5,735 bases of DNA from Jatrophihabitans sp. (GTDB lineage Bacteria; Actinomycetota; Actinomycetes; Mycobacteriales; Jatrophihabitantaceae): assembly GCA_025966255.1 (NCBI GenBank), contig JAOPVG010000094.1, forward strand, positions 1 to 5,735, given 5' to 3'. The translations under genes and the position numbers were made by a program. This document shows, piece after piece, positions 1-5,735 of this stretch; position 1 is the stretch's first letter; every line of letters begins with the position of its first letter. The notes beneath the pieces are model-generated. The model made no database searches. It was given only the letters and a program-made list of their open reading frames with translations, and was not told where the DNA came from.

Positions 1-333
1 CGGCATCCCCTGAAAGGTCAGCGGCGCGGTTCGACCGTAGACCCAGGTTGCGCCCGCATGGTCATAGAGCACGGCGGAGATCGCGACCGCCAGCTCCCGA
101 GTGCTCCCGGTCTGCCCGAACTTGCCCTCGCGTACGGTGCTGGTCTGCAGACCGATACGGTGAGCGGCGTCCGCAGTCAGCTGGATCCGATGCAGGTCGC
201 CAGCACCGTGAATGGGAGTGACGACCGCCGGGTCACCACCGATCTCGGAGGTGGTCGCAACGGTCTTGCTGCAGCCGGTAAGGCCGACGGCGCAGACAAG
301 AACCACCGCGACGGACCAGCGGATACGAGACAT
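1..333 (-). CDS. Lipoprotein, probable RND efflux periplasmic adaptor subunit (partial, C-terminus off window)
   Basis: This is the first 111 codons of a minus-strand gene whose 3' end lies beyond the left edge. The ATG at 333..331 follows a GAGAGG ribosome site with a 5-base spacer. Residues 1-20 form a lipoprotein signal peptide: basic MSRIRW, a hydrophobic run VAVVLVCAVG, then lipobox LTGC. Cys21 would be lipidated, anchoring the protein on the outer face of the cytoplasmic membrane. Residues 50-68 (IQLTADAAHRIGLQTSTV) resemble the 'aeaakriGirtapV' segment near the N-terminus of CusB-like adaptors. Residues 85-107 (containing AVLYD, WVYG and PLTF) resemble the beta-barrel strand segment that in HlyD-family adaptors usually follows the lipoyl/hairpin region. 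The RND permease gene ends 28 bases upstream, so the two are probably cotranscribed, with the permease first. The role inferred is linking or assisting the permease in export. The family call rests on motif resemblance and neighbourhood; the lipoprotein call is firmer than the adaptor call. Confidence 0.72.
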   Translation of the reverse strand, partial: MSRIRWSVAVVLVCAVGLTGCSKTVATTSEIGGDPAVVTPIHGAGDLHRIQLTADAAHRIGLQTSTVREGKFGQTGSTRELAVAISAVLYDHAGATWVYGRTAPLTFQGMP

Positions 334-338
334 GTCAG

Positions 339-344
339 CCTCTC
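339..344 (-). promoter_or_regulatory. Ribosome binding site of the adaptor lipoprotein
   Basis: On the minus strand the sequence reads GAGAGG, then five bases, then ATG. This fixes the start of the partial lipoprotein gene at 333 and fits a separately initiated second cistron after the permease stop at 362. Confidence 0.6.
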
Positions 345-361
345 TTCCACGCAGTGCTGAC

Positions 362-3300
362 TCAGACTGCTGCCGGAGTCGGGGTGGTGACCGGTTCGGG
401 AAGTTCGCGGACCGGGCCAGCGAACAGGTCCAGAGCCAGCGCCGGCAGCACGAACACGCTGAACACGGTTGAGGAAACCAGGCCCCCTAGCACCACGACG
501 GCAAAGGGATGCAGGACCTCGGTCCCCTCGACCACGCCCGAGAAGGCGAACGGCGACAACGCCACGGCCGTCAGTAACGCGCTGAGGAGTATCGCCGGCA
601 CCTGTTCGCGGGTGGTCGCCACCACGCCGTCGGCGTCCAGACCACTCTGCGGATCCGACGTGGTGTCCTGGTAGCTGCGCAGTAGGAGGACACCGTTGCG
701 GATCACGATGCCCAGCACGGCGAGGATGCCGAGCACGCCGGCGAGTGATCCGATCCCGTCGGTGAACCTGGCCGCCAGCGCAGCACCTGTGACGCCCAGA
801 GGAGCGGAGACGAACAGCAGGCCCGCCAGCCGCCAGCTACCGAATGCCACGTGTAGCAAGAACAGGATGGCGATTGCCACAGCCACCGCGAAGGCCGCCA
901 CCCGAAGGTGCTCCGCGCGGTAGTGGGTGTTCGAGCTGAGCACCTCGGCGTGGAACTCCAGCGGCATCGGCATATCCGCGAGTCGTGACTTGACGTCACG
1001 CATGACCGCACCCACGCTGCGGCCGCTCACGTCGGCCGTCACGTCCAGGCTCCGAGAGATGTTGTCGTGCCGAATCACGGTCGCGGCAGCTTCGATCTTG
1101 ACGTCGGCGACGTCACCGAGGCGGATGTGTCCGCCCCGCGGCGTGTCGATAAGTAGATCCTCGACATCTGTCGGCCTGAGACGGGATGACGGGGTGCCCC
1201 AGACGACGACGTCGAAGATCTTCTGGTCCTCGTACAGGCTGCCGACCGGAAGACCCGCGAAGTAGGTCGCGGAAGCCCGCCGGACATCACCCGGCGTGAC
1301 CCCGTACTTCTGGGCAGCCGCAAGGTTGACCTGAACCTGTACCGACGGCTCGACCGGCTGCGCCTGCACGGTCGGACGCACGACGCCCCGAACACCCGAC
1401 AGCATCGTGCGCACGTCGCCGGCTTTGGCGACAAGCGTGTCCAGGTCGTAGCCGTACACGCGCACGACAAGCGGGTCATGCACGCCGTTGTCGGCGGCGG
1501 CCACCCGGTCGGCCGGATAGGTAGAGACTTCGGCCCGAATACCTGGGTACTGCTTCAGCACGCTCCTGACCTGGGCGACCGTTCGCGAGTAGTTCGCCTC
1601 GCGATCGAGGCTGAGCCACATCTCGGCCGAATTGACGTTCACCGACTGATCGGCCATGAGGGCGCGGCCGGCATGTGAGCCGACCTGGCGCACGCCGGGC
1701 ACGGTACGCAGATCGCGGGTGGCCAGCGTGGTGATACGCGTCATCTCCGTGAGCGACGTCCCCGACGCGGCCGTCCAGTGGATGGCGAGGTCTCGATCGT
1801 GCAGCACCGGGAGCACGGTGCGGCTGTTGCGCAGGTCCGGCAAAACGGCAATCCCGGCCAGTATCAACACGGCCACAGCGAGATACAGCGCGCGGGGTAC
1901 TCGCAGGAAGCGAGACACGAAACGGTCGAAGGCGCCGGTCAGCCACCGCCGTGGGGGGCTGCGACGGGAGACCGGGCCGTGGCCGAGCAACACCGATGCG
2001 AGTGCCGGGGTGACCACCATCGCCACCAGCAGGGCCACGGCGACGGCGACGAGGTAGGACTGGACGAGTGATCGGGCGAAGGCGCCGGCAACCCCGCCCA
2101 GCGCCAGCGACGGAAGCGGAATGAGCAGGATGATCAAGGTGGCGTAGACGAGCGGCGCACGTATCGTGCGCGATGCCTCGGCAATGGTGTCGTCGGCGAC
2201 GCTTTCGCCCGGCTGACGCGCGCGCAGCCGTCGAGCGAACACATCCGGGTCGACTACCGCGTCCGCGATAACCACCCCCACGGCGGCAGTCAGTCCGGCC
2301 AACACCATGACGTTGAACGTCACGCCGAGCAGGTAAAGGAGGTACGCAGCGGAGATCAGCGACAACGACAGAGTGACCAGGCTGAGCAGAGCCAGCCGCC
2401 AGGACAACAGGAACGCACCCAGCACGAGTGCGACCAGGATGAACCCGAGGCCGGCTTGCCCGGCGAGGTTGTGCAGGGCCGTGTCGATGAAGGTCGCAGG
2501 GCGGTACACCGTGGTGTCGATGGTGACGCCGGCCAAGCCCGGCCTCATCTCGTTCAGCGCGTCCTCGATGTCCTTCGTGACCTCGCGGGTGTTCGCGCCG
2601 GGAAACTTCTGGATGACGAGCATGAGCCCGGGCCGGTCGTCCAGGACGGCATCGCCGATGAGCGGCTGGTGGTCCTCGACCACGTTCGCTACCTCGCCGA
2701 GCGTCAATCTCCGCCCACCAGTGTCCTCGATGCTCACCGCGGACAGGCTGCTGGCGGTGGTGATCGGCGTGACGTGCTGGATGCCGAAGCGCTGGTTCGG
2801 GGTGTCGACGAACCCCCCGGTGCCCGGGGTCGAGGCCTCCACGAAGGTCAGCGGCGACACCCACAGCGCGTTGCCGGTACTGCTGATCACCTGACTCAGG
2901 GTCACGCCGAGGTGGCGCAGCTTCTGCGGGTCGACCTGGACCTGGAGCTGCCGGTCGCGCTGTCCCCAGATCGCTACGTTCGCCACCCCGGGCAGGCCCT
3001 CCAACCGGGGTTTGATCTTCCATCGCGCCAGGATCGACAGATCGATGAGCGACAGGTCCTTGGCGCCCAAGGCGACCGTCAGGACCCGGCCCGTCGACGC
3101 TGTCGGTTGGACCATGACCGGCGGCGTGCCGACCTGAGGCAGTGCATGCGCCTGGGTCAGATGCTCCTGAACCATCTGGCGCGCCTTCAAGAGTTCTGTA
3201 CCCCGCTCGAACGTCATGTCGATCGTCGACAGGCCGGGTACCGACTCTGAGCGGATCTGGTCCAGCCACGGCACGCCGTTCAACAGGTCCTGCTCCAGCG

Positions 3301-3502
3301 GCACCGTGATCAACTGTTCGACCTCGGCCGCCGACAGCCCGAGGGCCTCGGCCTGCACCTCGACCTGTGGTGGCGCGAACTCGGGGAACTCGTCCACGGC
3401 TGCTCTTCGCAGGTTCGCCACGCCGAGCCCCAGCAAGATGACGGTGGCCCCGATCACCAAGACCCGCATTTTCAGGCTCAAGGCAACGATTGCGTTGATC
3501 AT
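362..3502 (-). CDS. RND-family efflux permease, HME (CusA/CzcA-like) type
   Basis: A 1046-residue inner-membrane pump, of usual RND length. Predicted helices by eye: TM1 13-30; then a large extracytoplasmic loop to about 346; TM2-TM6 between 347 and 505; TM7 538-556; a second large loop to about 866; TM8-TM12 between 868 and 1027. Family marks include DEFPEFAPPQVEV (37-49), VPLEQDLLNGV (67-77), LEGLPGVANV (168-177), the TM4 stretch AVGVVIADAVVDPD (407-420), GIVIRNGVLLL in TM10 (931-941) and FAVVVLGGLVSS (1000-1011). R935 sits where AcrB has K940. In TM4 the usual 'VDD' is IAD: Ala413 replaces the position of AcrB D407/CzcA D408, while Asp414 (AcrB D408 position) and acidic D418/D420 remain. 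RND pumps normally use the proton gradient; the substrate is unknown here, with metal ions the default for HME-like members. The ATG at 3502 was chosen because family members begin with this MINAIVALSLKMRVLVI-like segment. The frame stays open upstream to 3796, but that stretch looks noncoding. An in-frame GTG at 3511 is an alternative start. The adaptor gene follows. Confidence 0.9.
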   Translation of the reverse strand: MINAIVALSLKMRVLVIGATVILLGLGVANLRRAAVDEFPEFAPPQVEVQAEALGLSAAEVEQLITVPLEQDLLNGVPWLDQIRSESVPGLSTIDMTFERGTELLKARQMVQEHLTQAHALPQVGTPPVMVQPTASTGRVLTVALGAKDLSLIDLSILARWKIKPRLEGLPGVANVAIWGQRDRQLQVQVDPQKLRHLGVTLSQVISSTGNALWVSPLTFVEASTPGTGGFVDTPNQRFGIQHVTPITTASSLSAVSIEDTGGRRLTLGEVANVVEDHQPLIGDAVLDDRPGLMLVIQKFPGANTREVTKDIEDALNEMRPGLAGVTIDTTVYRPATFIDTALHNLAGQAGLGFILVALVLGAFLLSWRLALLSLVTLSLSLISAAYLLYLLGVTFNVMVLAGLTAAVGVVIADAVVDPDVFARRLRARQPGESVADDTIAEASRTIRAPLVYATLIILLIPLPSLALGGVAGAFARSLVQSYLVAVAVALLVAMVVTPALASVLLGHGPVSRRSPPRRWLTGAFDRFVSRFLRVPRALYLAVAVLILAGIAVLPDLRNSRTVLPVLHDRDLAIHWTAASGTSLTEMTRITTLATRDLRTVPGVRQVGSHAGRALMADQSVNVNSAEMWLSLDREANYSRTVAQVRSVLKQYPGIRAEVSTYPADRVAAADNGVHDPLVVRVYGYDLDTLVAKAGDVRTMLSGVRGVVRPTVQAQPVEPSVQVQVNLAAAQKYGVTPGDVRRASATYFAGLPVGSLYEDQKIFDVVVWGTPSSRLRPTDVEDLLIDTPRGGHIRLGDVADVKIEAAATVIRHDNISRSLDVTADVSGRSVGAVMRDVKSRLADMPMPLEFHAEVLSSNTHYRAEHLRVAAFAVAVAIAILFLLHVAFGSWRLAGLLFVSAPLGVTGAALAARFTDGIGSLAGVLGILAVLGIVIRNGVLLLRSYQDTTSDPQSGLDADGVVATTREQVPAILLSALLTAVALSPFAFSGVVEGTEVLHPFAVVVLGGLVSSTVFSVFVLPALALDLFAGPVRELPEPVTTPTPAAV

Positions 3503-3543
3503 CGGACGCACCGACCCCCGAACATCTCGGGCCCGCAATGAGC

Positions 3544-3561
3544 CGGACCAAGTCCGCGGAC
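3544..3561. repeat. Overlapping GGAC/GTCC inverted repeats, candidate operator
   Basis: CGGAC-CAA-GTCCG (3544..3556) is a perfect inverted repeat with a 3-base centre. It overlaps the perfect 10-base palindrome GTCCGCGGAC (3552..3561). Three alternating GGAC/GTCC half-sites thus fall within 18 bases, 42 to 59 bases upstream of the permease start. The position suits an operator for the pump operon, but short GC-rich palindromes also arise by chance in this kind of DNA. Confidence 0.3.
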
Positions 3562-3574
3562 GATGCCCGATGTG

Positions 3575-3613
3575 GACTCGGCCGAACGCTAGTGCGTGAC
3601 TGGCCGACTCGGC
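3575..3613. repeat. Direct repeat GACTCGGC, two copies 31 bases apart
   Basis: GACTCGGC occurs at 3575..3582 and 3606..3613, start to start 31 bases, close to three helical turns. The near copy GACTGGCC (3598..3605) abuts the second. Each copy is part of a small palindrome: TCGGCCGA at 3578..3585 and GCCGA-C-TCGGC at 3603..3613. Same-face spacing is what a cooperatively binding regulator would need. No factor can be assigned from sequence alone. Confidence 0.28.
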
Positions 3614-3638
3614 GTCCACCGCGAGCAGCATCTGACAT

Positions 3639-3654
3639 CCCCCGCAAGTGGGGG
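3639..3654. promoter_or_regulatory. C5-N6-G5 inverted repeat, candidate regulator-binding site
   Basis: CCCCC GCAAGT GGGGG is a perfect 5-base inverted repeat around a 6-base centre, followed by TGGAATCC. It lies 133 bases before the kinase start and 137 bases before the permease start, so nearly midway. No T-tract follows on either strand, which argues against an intrinsic terminator. A C-run/G-run operator is reminiscent of CsoR/RicR copper-sensor operators, but the flanking TA bases typical of those sites are missing. A site for the adjacent LuxR-type regulator is equally possible. Confidence 0.35.
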
Positions 3655-3694
3655 TGGAATCCTCCTCACGGTGCGTGGACGATTGCCGGAAGGA

Positions 3695-3705
3695 GTGCCC
3701 GGCAC
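3695..3705. repeat. 11-base palindrome GTGCC-C-GGCAC, candidate operator near the kinase
   Basis: Perfect 5-base arms surround a single central base, 81 bases upstream of the kinase start. It could be an operator for the kinase-regulator operon or a small structure in its leader. Chance occurrence is not excluded. Confidence 0.22.
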
Positions 3706-3775
3706 CACTACCTACCTGCCAAACAACAACGGATCTGGTTCCTATCCACTGGCTGGGCATCCGGGCTGCCGAACT

Positions 3776-3781
3776 GGAGGG
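3776..3781 (+). promoter_or_regulatory. Ribosome binding site of the sensor kinase
   Basis: GGAGGG is followed by five bases (CAGGC) and ATG at 3787. This strong Shine-Dalgarno sequence decides the kinase start in favour of 3787 over earlier in-frame starts in a frame that is open from 3538. Confidence 0.75.
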
Positions 3782-3786
3782 CAGGC

Positions 3787-5004
3787 ATGGCTGCACGGCC
3801 GAGCACTCTCACACTCGGGGATTCGATACGCGCCGAAGCTGGATTCCTCCGCGCCAAGTTCGCCACTGCAACCGTTCATCTGCGTTACGGCGACGGCTTG
3901 TTGACCATGCTTATCACCGGCGTTGCCATCGCCTTCGTCGTGCGTCCGGGGGAGCATGTAGACCTTTCGGCCGCAGCGCTGGCCGGTGTGGGGGCGTTGG
4001 CCTTGGCGTGGCGGCGCCACGCTCCGATGGCGGTCTTCCTGATCAGCGCGCTCGCCTTCTGCGTGTACCAAACCCTGGGCTACCCGCATCAAGCACTGCC
4101 GTTCGCAGTGCTCATCGCGCTCTACACGGTGGCGGCCAGAAGTAGTGCCGTCATTGCGGCCTGCGCTGCTATCGCTCTGATCCTCGGTGCTGTTGGCACT
4201 GACCTCATCCGGAAGGGCGGCCCGCCGCCTGATCTGGACGACCTGGTCTTCGTCTACTTCCTGTCCGGCTGTGCCGCCTGCGCACTCGGGTATGCCGTTC
4301 AGCTGGGCCGGGCGCGCACCGAACTGTTGCGGGACCAAGCGGCGACGCTCACGTCGTCGCATGCCGCCCACGAACAGGAGGTCCTGCGACATGAGCGGGC
4401 ACGTATTGCCCGGGAGTTGCATGACGTGGTCGCCCATCAAGTCAGCGTGGTCACAGCGCTCGCGGCCGGAGCGAGGCGGGTATTCAGCACCGAGCCTCAG
4501 CTTGCCCGGGAAGCGCTCAACTCCATCGAACTCGCTGGACGTGAGGCGCTGACGGAGATGCGTCGACTGCTCCGCGTCCTGCGGGCAGACGCGGACCAGG
4601 GCGGGTTGGTCCCGCAGCCGGGGCTCGAGCACCTGCCCGCTCTGGTCACGCACACCGAGAACGCCGGCCTGCCGGTGCAACTGGTCGTGCAGGGCCAGCC
4701 ACAGTCGTTGCCCGTCGGGGTCGAGTTGTGCGCCTACCGCATCGTGCAGGAAGCCTTGACCAACGCGCTCAAGCACGCGGGCCCGTCGCGAGCGACTGTC
4801 CTGCTGAGCTACACCGAGACGTTCCTCGAATTGCACATCTGCGACGACGGTCGGGGCATGCCGGCCGACGTCATCGCGAGTCACGGCTTGATCGGCATGC
4901 ACGAACGGGCCGCGATGGTCGGCGGCTGGCTGCATGTCGGCGCCCGACCCTCGGGCGGTGTGGAGGTACTCGGCTGGTTACCTGCCCACGCCGAGCCGAC
5001 GTGA
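3787..5004 (+). CDS. Membrane sensor histidine kinase, DesK/NarL-system type (HisKA_3)
   Basis: A 405-residue sensor kinase that should autophosphorylate on His and pass the phosphate to the regulator encoded next. After a 36-residue cytoplasmic-like N-terminus, about six hydrophobic segments fill residues 38-172 (roughly 38-53, 61-76, 80-96, 104-117, 120-137, 153-172), with short loops and no sizeable external domain. The signal is therefore probably sensed in or at the membrane. The middle contains the RRHAP and LIALYTVAAR marks common in actinobacterial kinases of this type. A linker helix (174-203) leads to the dimerisation/phosphoacceptor box ERARIARELHDVVAH with His212. The ATPase domain has the N-box QEALTNALKHAG (Asn326), G1 box DDGRGMP (353-359) and G2 box HGLIGMHERAAMVGG (366-380). 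All catalytic motifs look intact. The start at 3787 is set by the strong GGAGGG site. The stop overlaps the regulator's GTG start by four bases. Because the kinase faces the RND pump genes across a shared intergenic region, it may sense the pump's substrate or envelope stress; that is inference. Confidence 0.93.
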   Translation: MAARPSTLTLGDSIRAEAGFLRAKFATATVHLRYGDGLLTMLITGVAIAFVVRPGEHVDLSAAALAGVGALALAWRRHAPMAVFLISALAFCVYQTLGYPHQALPFAVLIALYTVAARSSAVIAACAAIALILGAVGTDLIRKGGPPPDLDDLVFVYFLSGCAACALGYAVQLGRARTELLRDQAATLTSSHAAHEQEVLRHERARIARELHDVVAHQVSVVTALAAGARRVFSTEPQLAREALNSIELAGREALTEMRRLLRVLRADADQGGLVPQPGLEHLPALVTHTENAGLPVQLVVQGQPQSLPVGVELCAYRIVQEALTNALKHAGPSRATVLLSYTETFLELHICDDGRGMPADVIASHGLIGMHERAAMVGGWLHVGARPSGGVEVLGWLPAHAEPT

Positions 5005-5696
5005 GCATCAACGTCGTCATCGCCGATGACCAGTCGCTCATGCGCACGGCTCTGCGGATGTCATTGACGGCCGAGCCGGACATCCACGTGGTCGGTGAGG
5101 CCGCCGACGGGCTTCAGGCGATCGAACTGGCCGCGCGCTTCAGCCCGGACGTCGTCGTGATGGACATCCGGATGCCGAGGCTCGACGGTGTGGCGGCAAC
5201 CCGGTATCTCACCGACGACGCTCGGCCCGCGCACCCGAAGATTCTCATCATCACGACGTTTGTTCTCGATGAGTACATAGTCGAGGCGTTACGCGCCGGT
5301 GCCAGTGGCTTTCTGGTCAAGGATGCGACTTCTGACGAACTGGTCCACGCGGTGCGTGTAGTCGCCGCCGGTGACGCACTGCTGGCTCCCGCCGTGACGA
5401 GGTTGCTCCTCGACCAGCACGCGAAGCAGTTGCCGCCGGCCGCGGAACACCAGGCCAGGATTCCGGAGACCGTCACCAGGCGCGAGCGCGCGGTCCTCAT
5501 GCTCGTCGCGCGGGGACTGTCCAACGCGGCAATCGCCGCGGACCTGCACCTTGCCGAAAGCAGCGTCAAGACCCACGTCGGCCATCTGCTCACCAAGCTG
5601 GGACGACGCGACCGCGTGCAGCTGGTCATCTTCGCCTACGAGACCGGACTAATCGTGCCGACCGGCCAGCCACCCATAGCCGACCAACCCGCTTGA
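5001..5696 (+). CDS. NarL/FixJ-family response regulator, LuxR-type HTH
   Basis: A 231-residue two-domain regulator, typical in length. The receiver domain (1-120) carries the acidic pair D9/D10, phosphoacceptor Asp55 in VVMDIRMPRLDG, Thr85 in IITTF and Lys108 in LVKD, so the phosphorylation site is complete. After a linker of about 35 residues, the LuxR-type helix-turn-helix covers about 156-217, with TRRERAVLMLVARGLSNAAI and the recognition region AESSVKTHVGHLLTKLGRRD. It should dimerise on phosphorylation and bind DNA. The GTG at 5001 is preferred because MSINVVIADD is the normal receiver-domain N-terminus; the frame is open upstream inside the kinase gene, but that would be an overlap in a different frame. 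GTGA shares the kinase stop, and no strong ribosome site precedes it, which fits translational coupling. The cognate kinase is almost certainly the upstream gene. Likely targets are its own operon and the divergent pump operon, an inference from position. Confidence 0.94.
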   Translation: MSINVVIADDQSLMRTALRMSLTAEPDIHVVGEAADGLQAIELAARFSPDVVVMDIRMPRLDGVAATRYLTDDARPAHPKILIITTFVLDEYIVEALRAGASGFLVKDATSDELVHAVRVVAAGDALLAPAVTRLLLDQHAKQLPPAAEHQARIPETVTRRERAVLMLVARGLSNAAIAADLHLAESSVKTHVGHLLTKLGRRDRVQLVIFAYETGLIVPTGQPPIADQPA

Positions 5697-5735
5697 GGCC
5701 ACCAGCGACCGGCGCACTGATCACCTCACTGATTC
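5697..5735. other. Downstream flank of the response regulator, nothing recognised
   Basis: The last 39 bases contain only a TGATCA palindrome and a near repeat of CTGAT. There is no stem followed by a T-run and no start of another gene, so transcription may continue beyond the window. Confidence 0.4.

Larger units (their letters stand above)
3503..3786. promoter_or_regulatory. Divergent intergenic regulatory region between efflux permease and sensor kinase
   Basis: These 284 bases separate the start codons of two divergent operons, so both promoters should lie here. By eye there is no convincing -35/-10 pair on either strand. The best minus-strand -10-like hexamer is TAGCGT (3591..3586), without a good -35. 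Short inverted and direct repeats are dense and are listed separately. Both flanking reading frames stay open through much of the region, which is common in high-GC DNA; their translations are low-complexity-like and have no family resemblance, so I treat the region as noncoding. Confidence 0.6.

Noticed and set aside
17..2860. Shared GGTCAGCGGCG 11-mer in the adaptor and permease genes (17..27 and 2847..2857)
   Set aside because: Both encode a Pro-Leu-Thr-Phe segment in their own frames. Likely coincidence from codon bias, not a repeat element.
1476..3647. 723-residue open frame on the minus strand overlapping the permease in another frame
   Set aside because: It is rich in Arg, Gly, Ala and Pro with no domain, typical of a shadow frame of a high-GC gene. 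The permease frame carries clear RND motifs.
3639..3654. Intrinsic terminator
   Set aside because: The 5-base stem has no T-tract after it on either strand, and it lies between divergent starts where no transcript needs to end.
3636..3664. Resemblance of the C5-N6-G5 element to a type I-E CRISPR repeat
   Set aside because: Only one copy exists, with no spacers, no second repeat and no cas genes in the window.
3656..3683. ECF-sigma-like promoter GGAAT-N19-CGAT on the plus strand
   Set aside because: Both elements match poorly, and short matches of this kind are expected by chance. No supporting evidence is present.
3538..3786. Upstream extension of the kinase frame (83 residues)
   Set aside because: A strong GGAGGG site with ideal spacing precedes the ATG at 3787. 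The extension has no kinase-family resemblance and covers the likely promoter region.
3503..3796. In-frame upstream extension of the permease reading frame (98 residues, with a CGGC motif and a possible ATG at 3631)
   Set aside because: The extension is not hydrophobic, resembles no RND N-terminus and overlaps the kinase start. The permease N-terminus from 3502 matches the family. The GGGGG before the ATG at 3631 is part of the inverted repeat.
3742..4935. 397-residue open frame antisense to the kinase
   Set aside because: Its composition is that of an antisense shadow and it has no recognisable domain. The sense frame has all kinase boxes.
4728..5000. Longer form of the response regulator starting inside the kinase gene
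   Set aside because: The added residues are Arg-rich and resemble no receiver domain. The receiver starts normally at the GTG at 5001.

Overview
The window is high-GC DNA with actinobacterial-type genes. The two-component system has the compact DesK/NarL-like architecture common in Actinobacteria, GTG serves as a start codon, and coding density is high. No 16S gene or other marker is present, so the organism cannot be named beyond a probable actinobacterium. There are four protein-coding genes in two divergent pairs, no RNA genes and no mobile elements.

Left arm, minus strand, read right to left from about 3502: a large RND-family efflux permease of the HME (CusA/CzcA-like) type (362..3502), then 28 bases, then the start of a lipoprotein that looks like an RND/HlyD-type adaptor (from 333, running off the left edge). 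The permease has the 12-helix, two-large-loop RND layout, but the TM4 position equivalent to AcrB D407 and CzcA D408 is alanine. The adaptor reads as if it passes from its N-terminal segment almost directly into a beta-barrel-like strand motif, with no visible room for the usual lipoyl/alpha-hairpin part. That would suit a cell lacking a TolC-type outer-membrane partner.

Middle: a 284-base divergent intergenic region (3503..3786). It holds a C5-N6-G5 inverted repeat, several short perfect palindromes and a direct repeat, all candidate operator sites. No clear sigma-70 promoter could be picked by eye.

Right arm, plus strand: a membrane sensor histidine kinase (HisKA_3/DesK-like, 3787..5004) and a NarL/LuxR-type response regulator (5001..5696). 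They overlap by four bases (GTGA), which suggests translational coupling. The simplest reading of the layout is a sensor-regulator pair that controls a divergently transcribed RND export pump, and perhaps itself, through sites in the shared intergenic region. The substrate and inducing signal cannot be read from the sequence; metal ions are the default guess for an HME-type pump, but that is an inference only.
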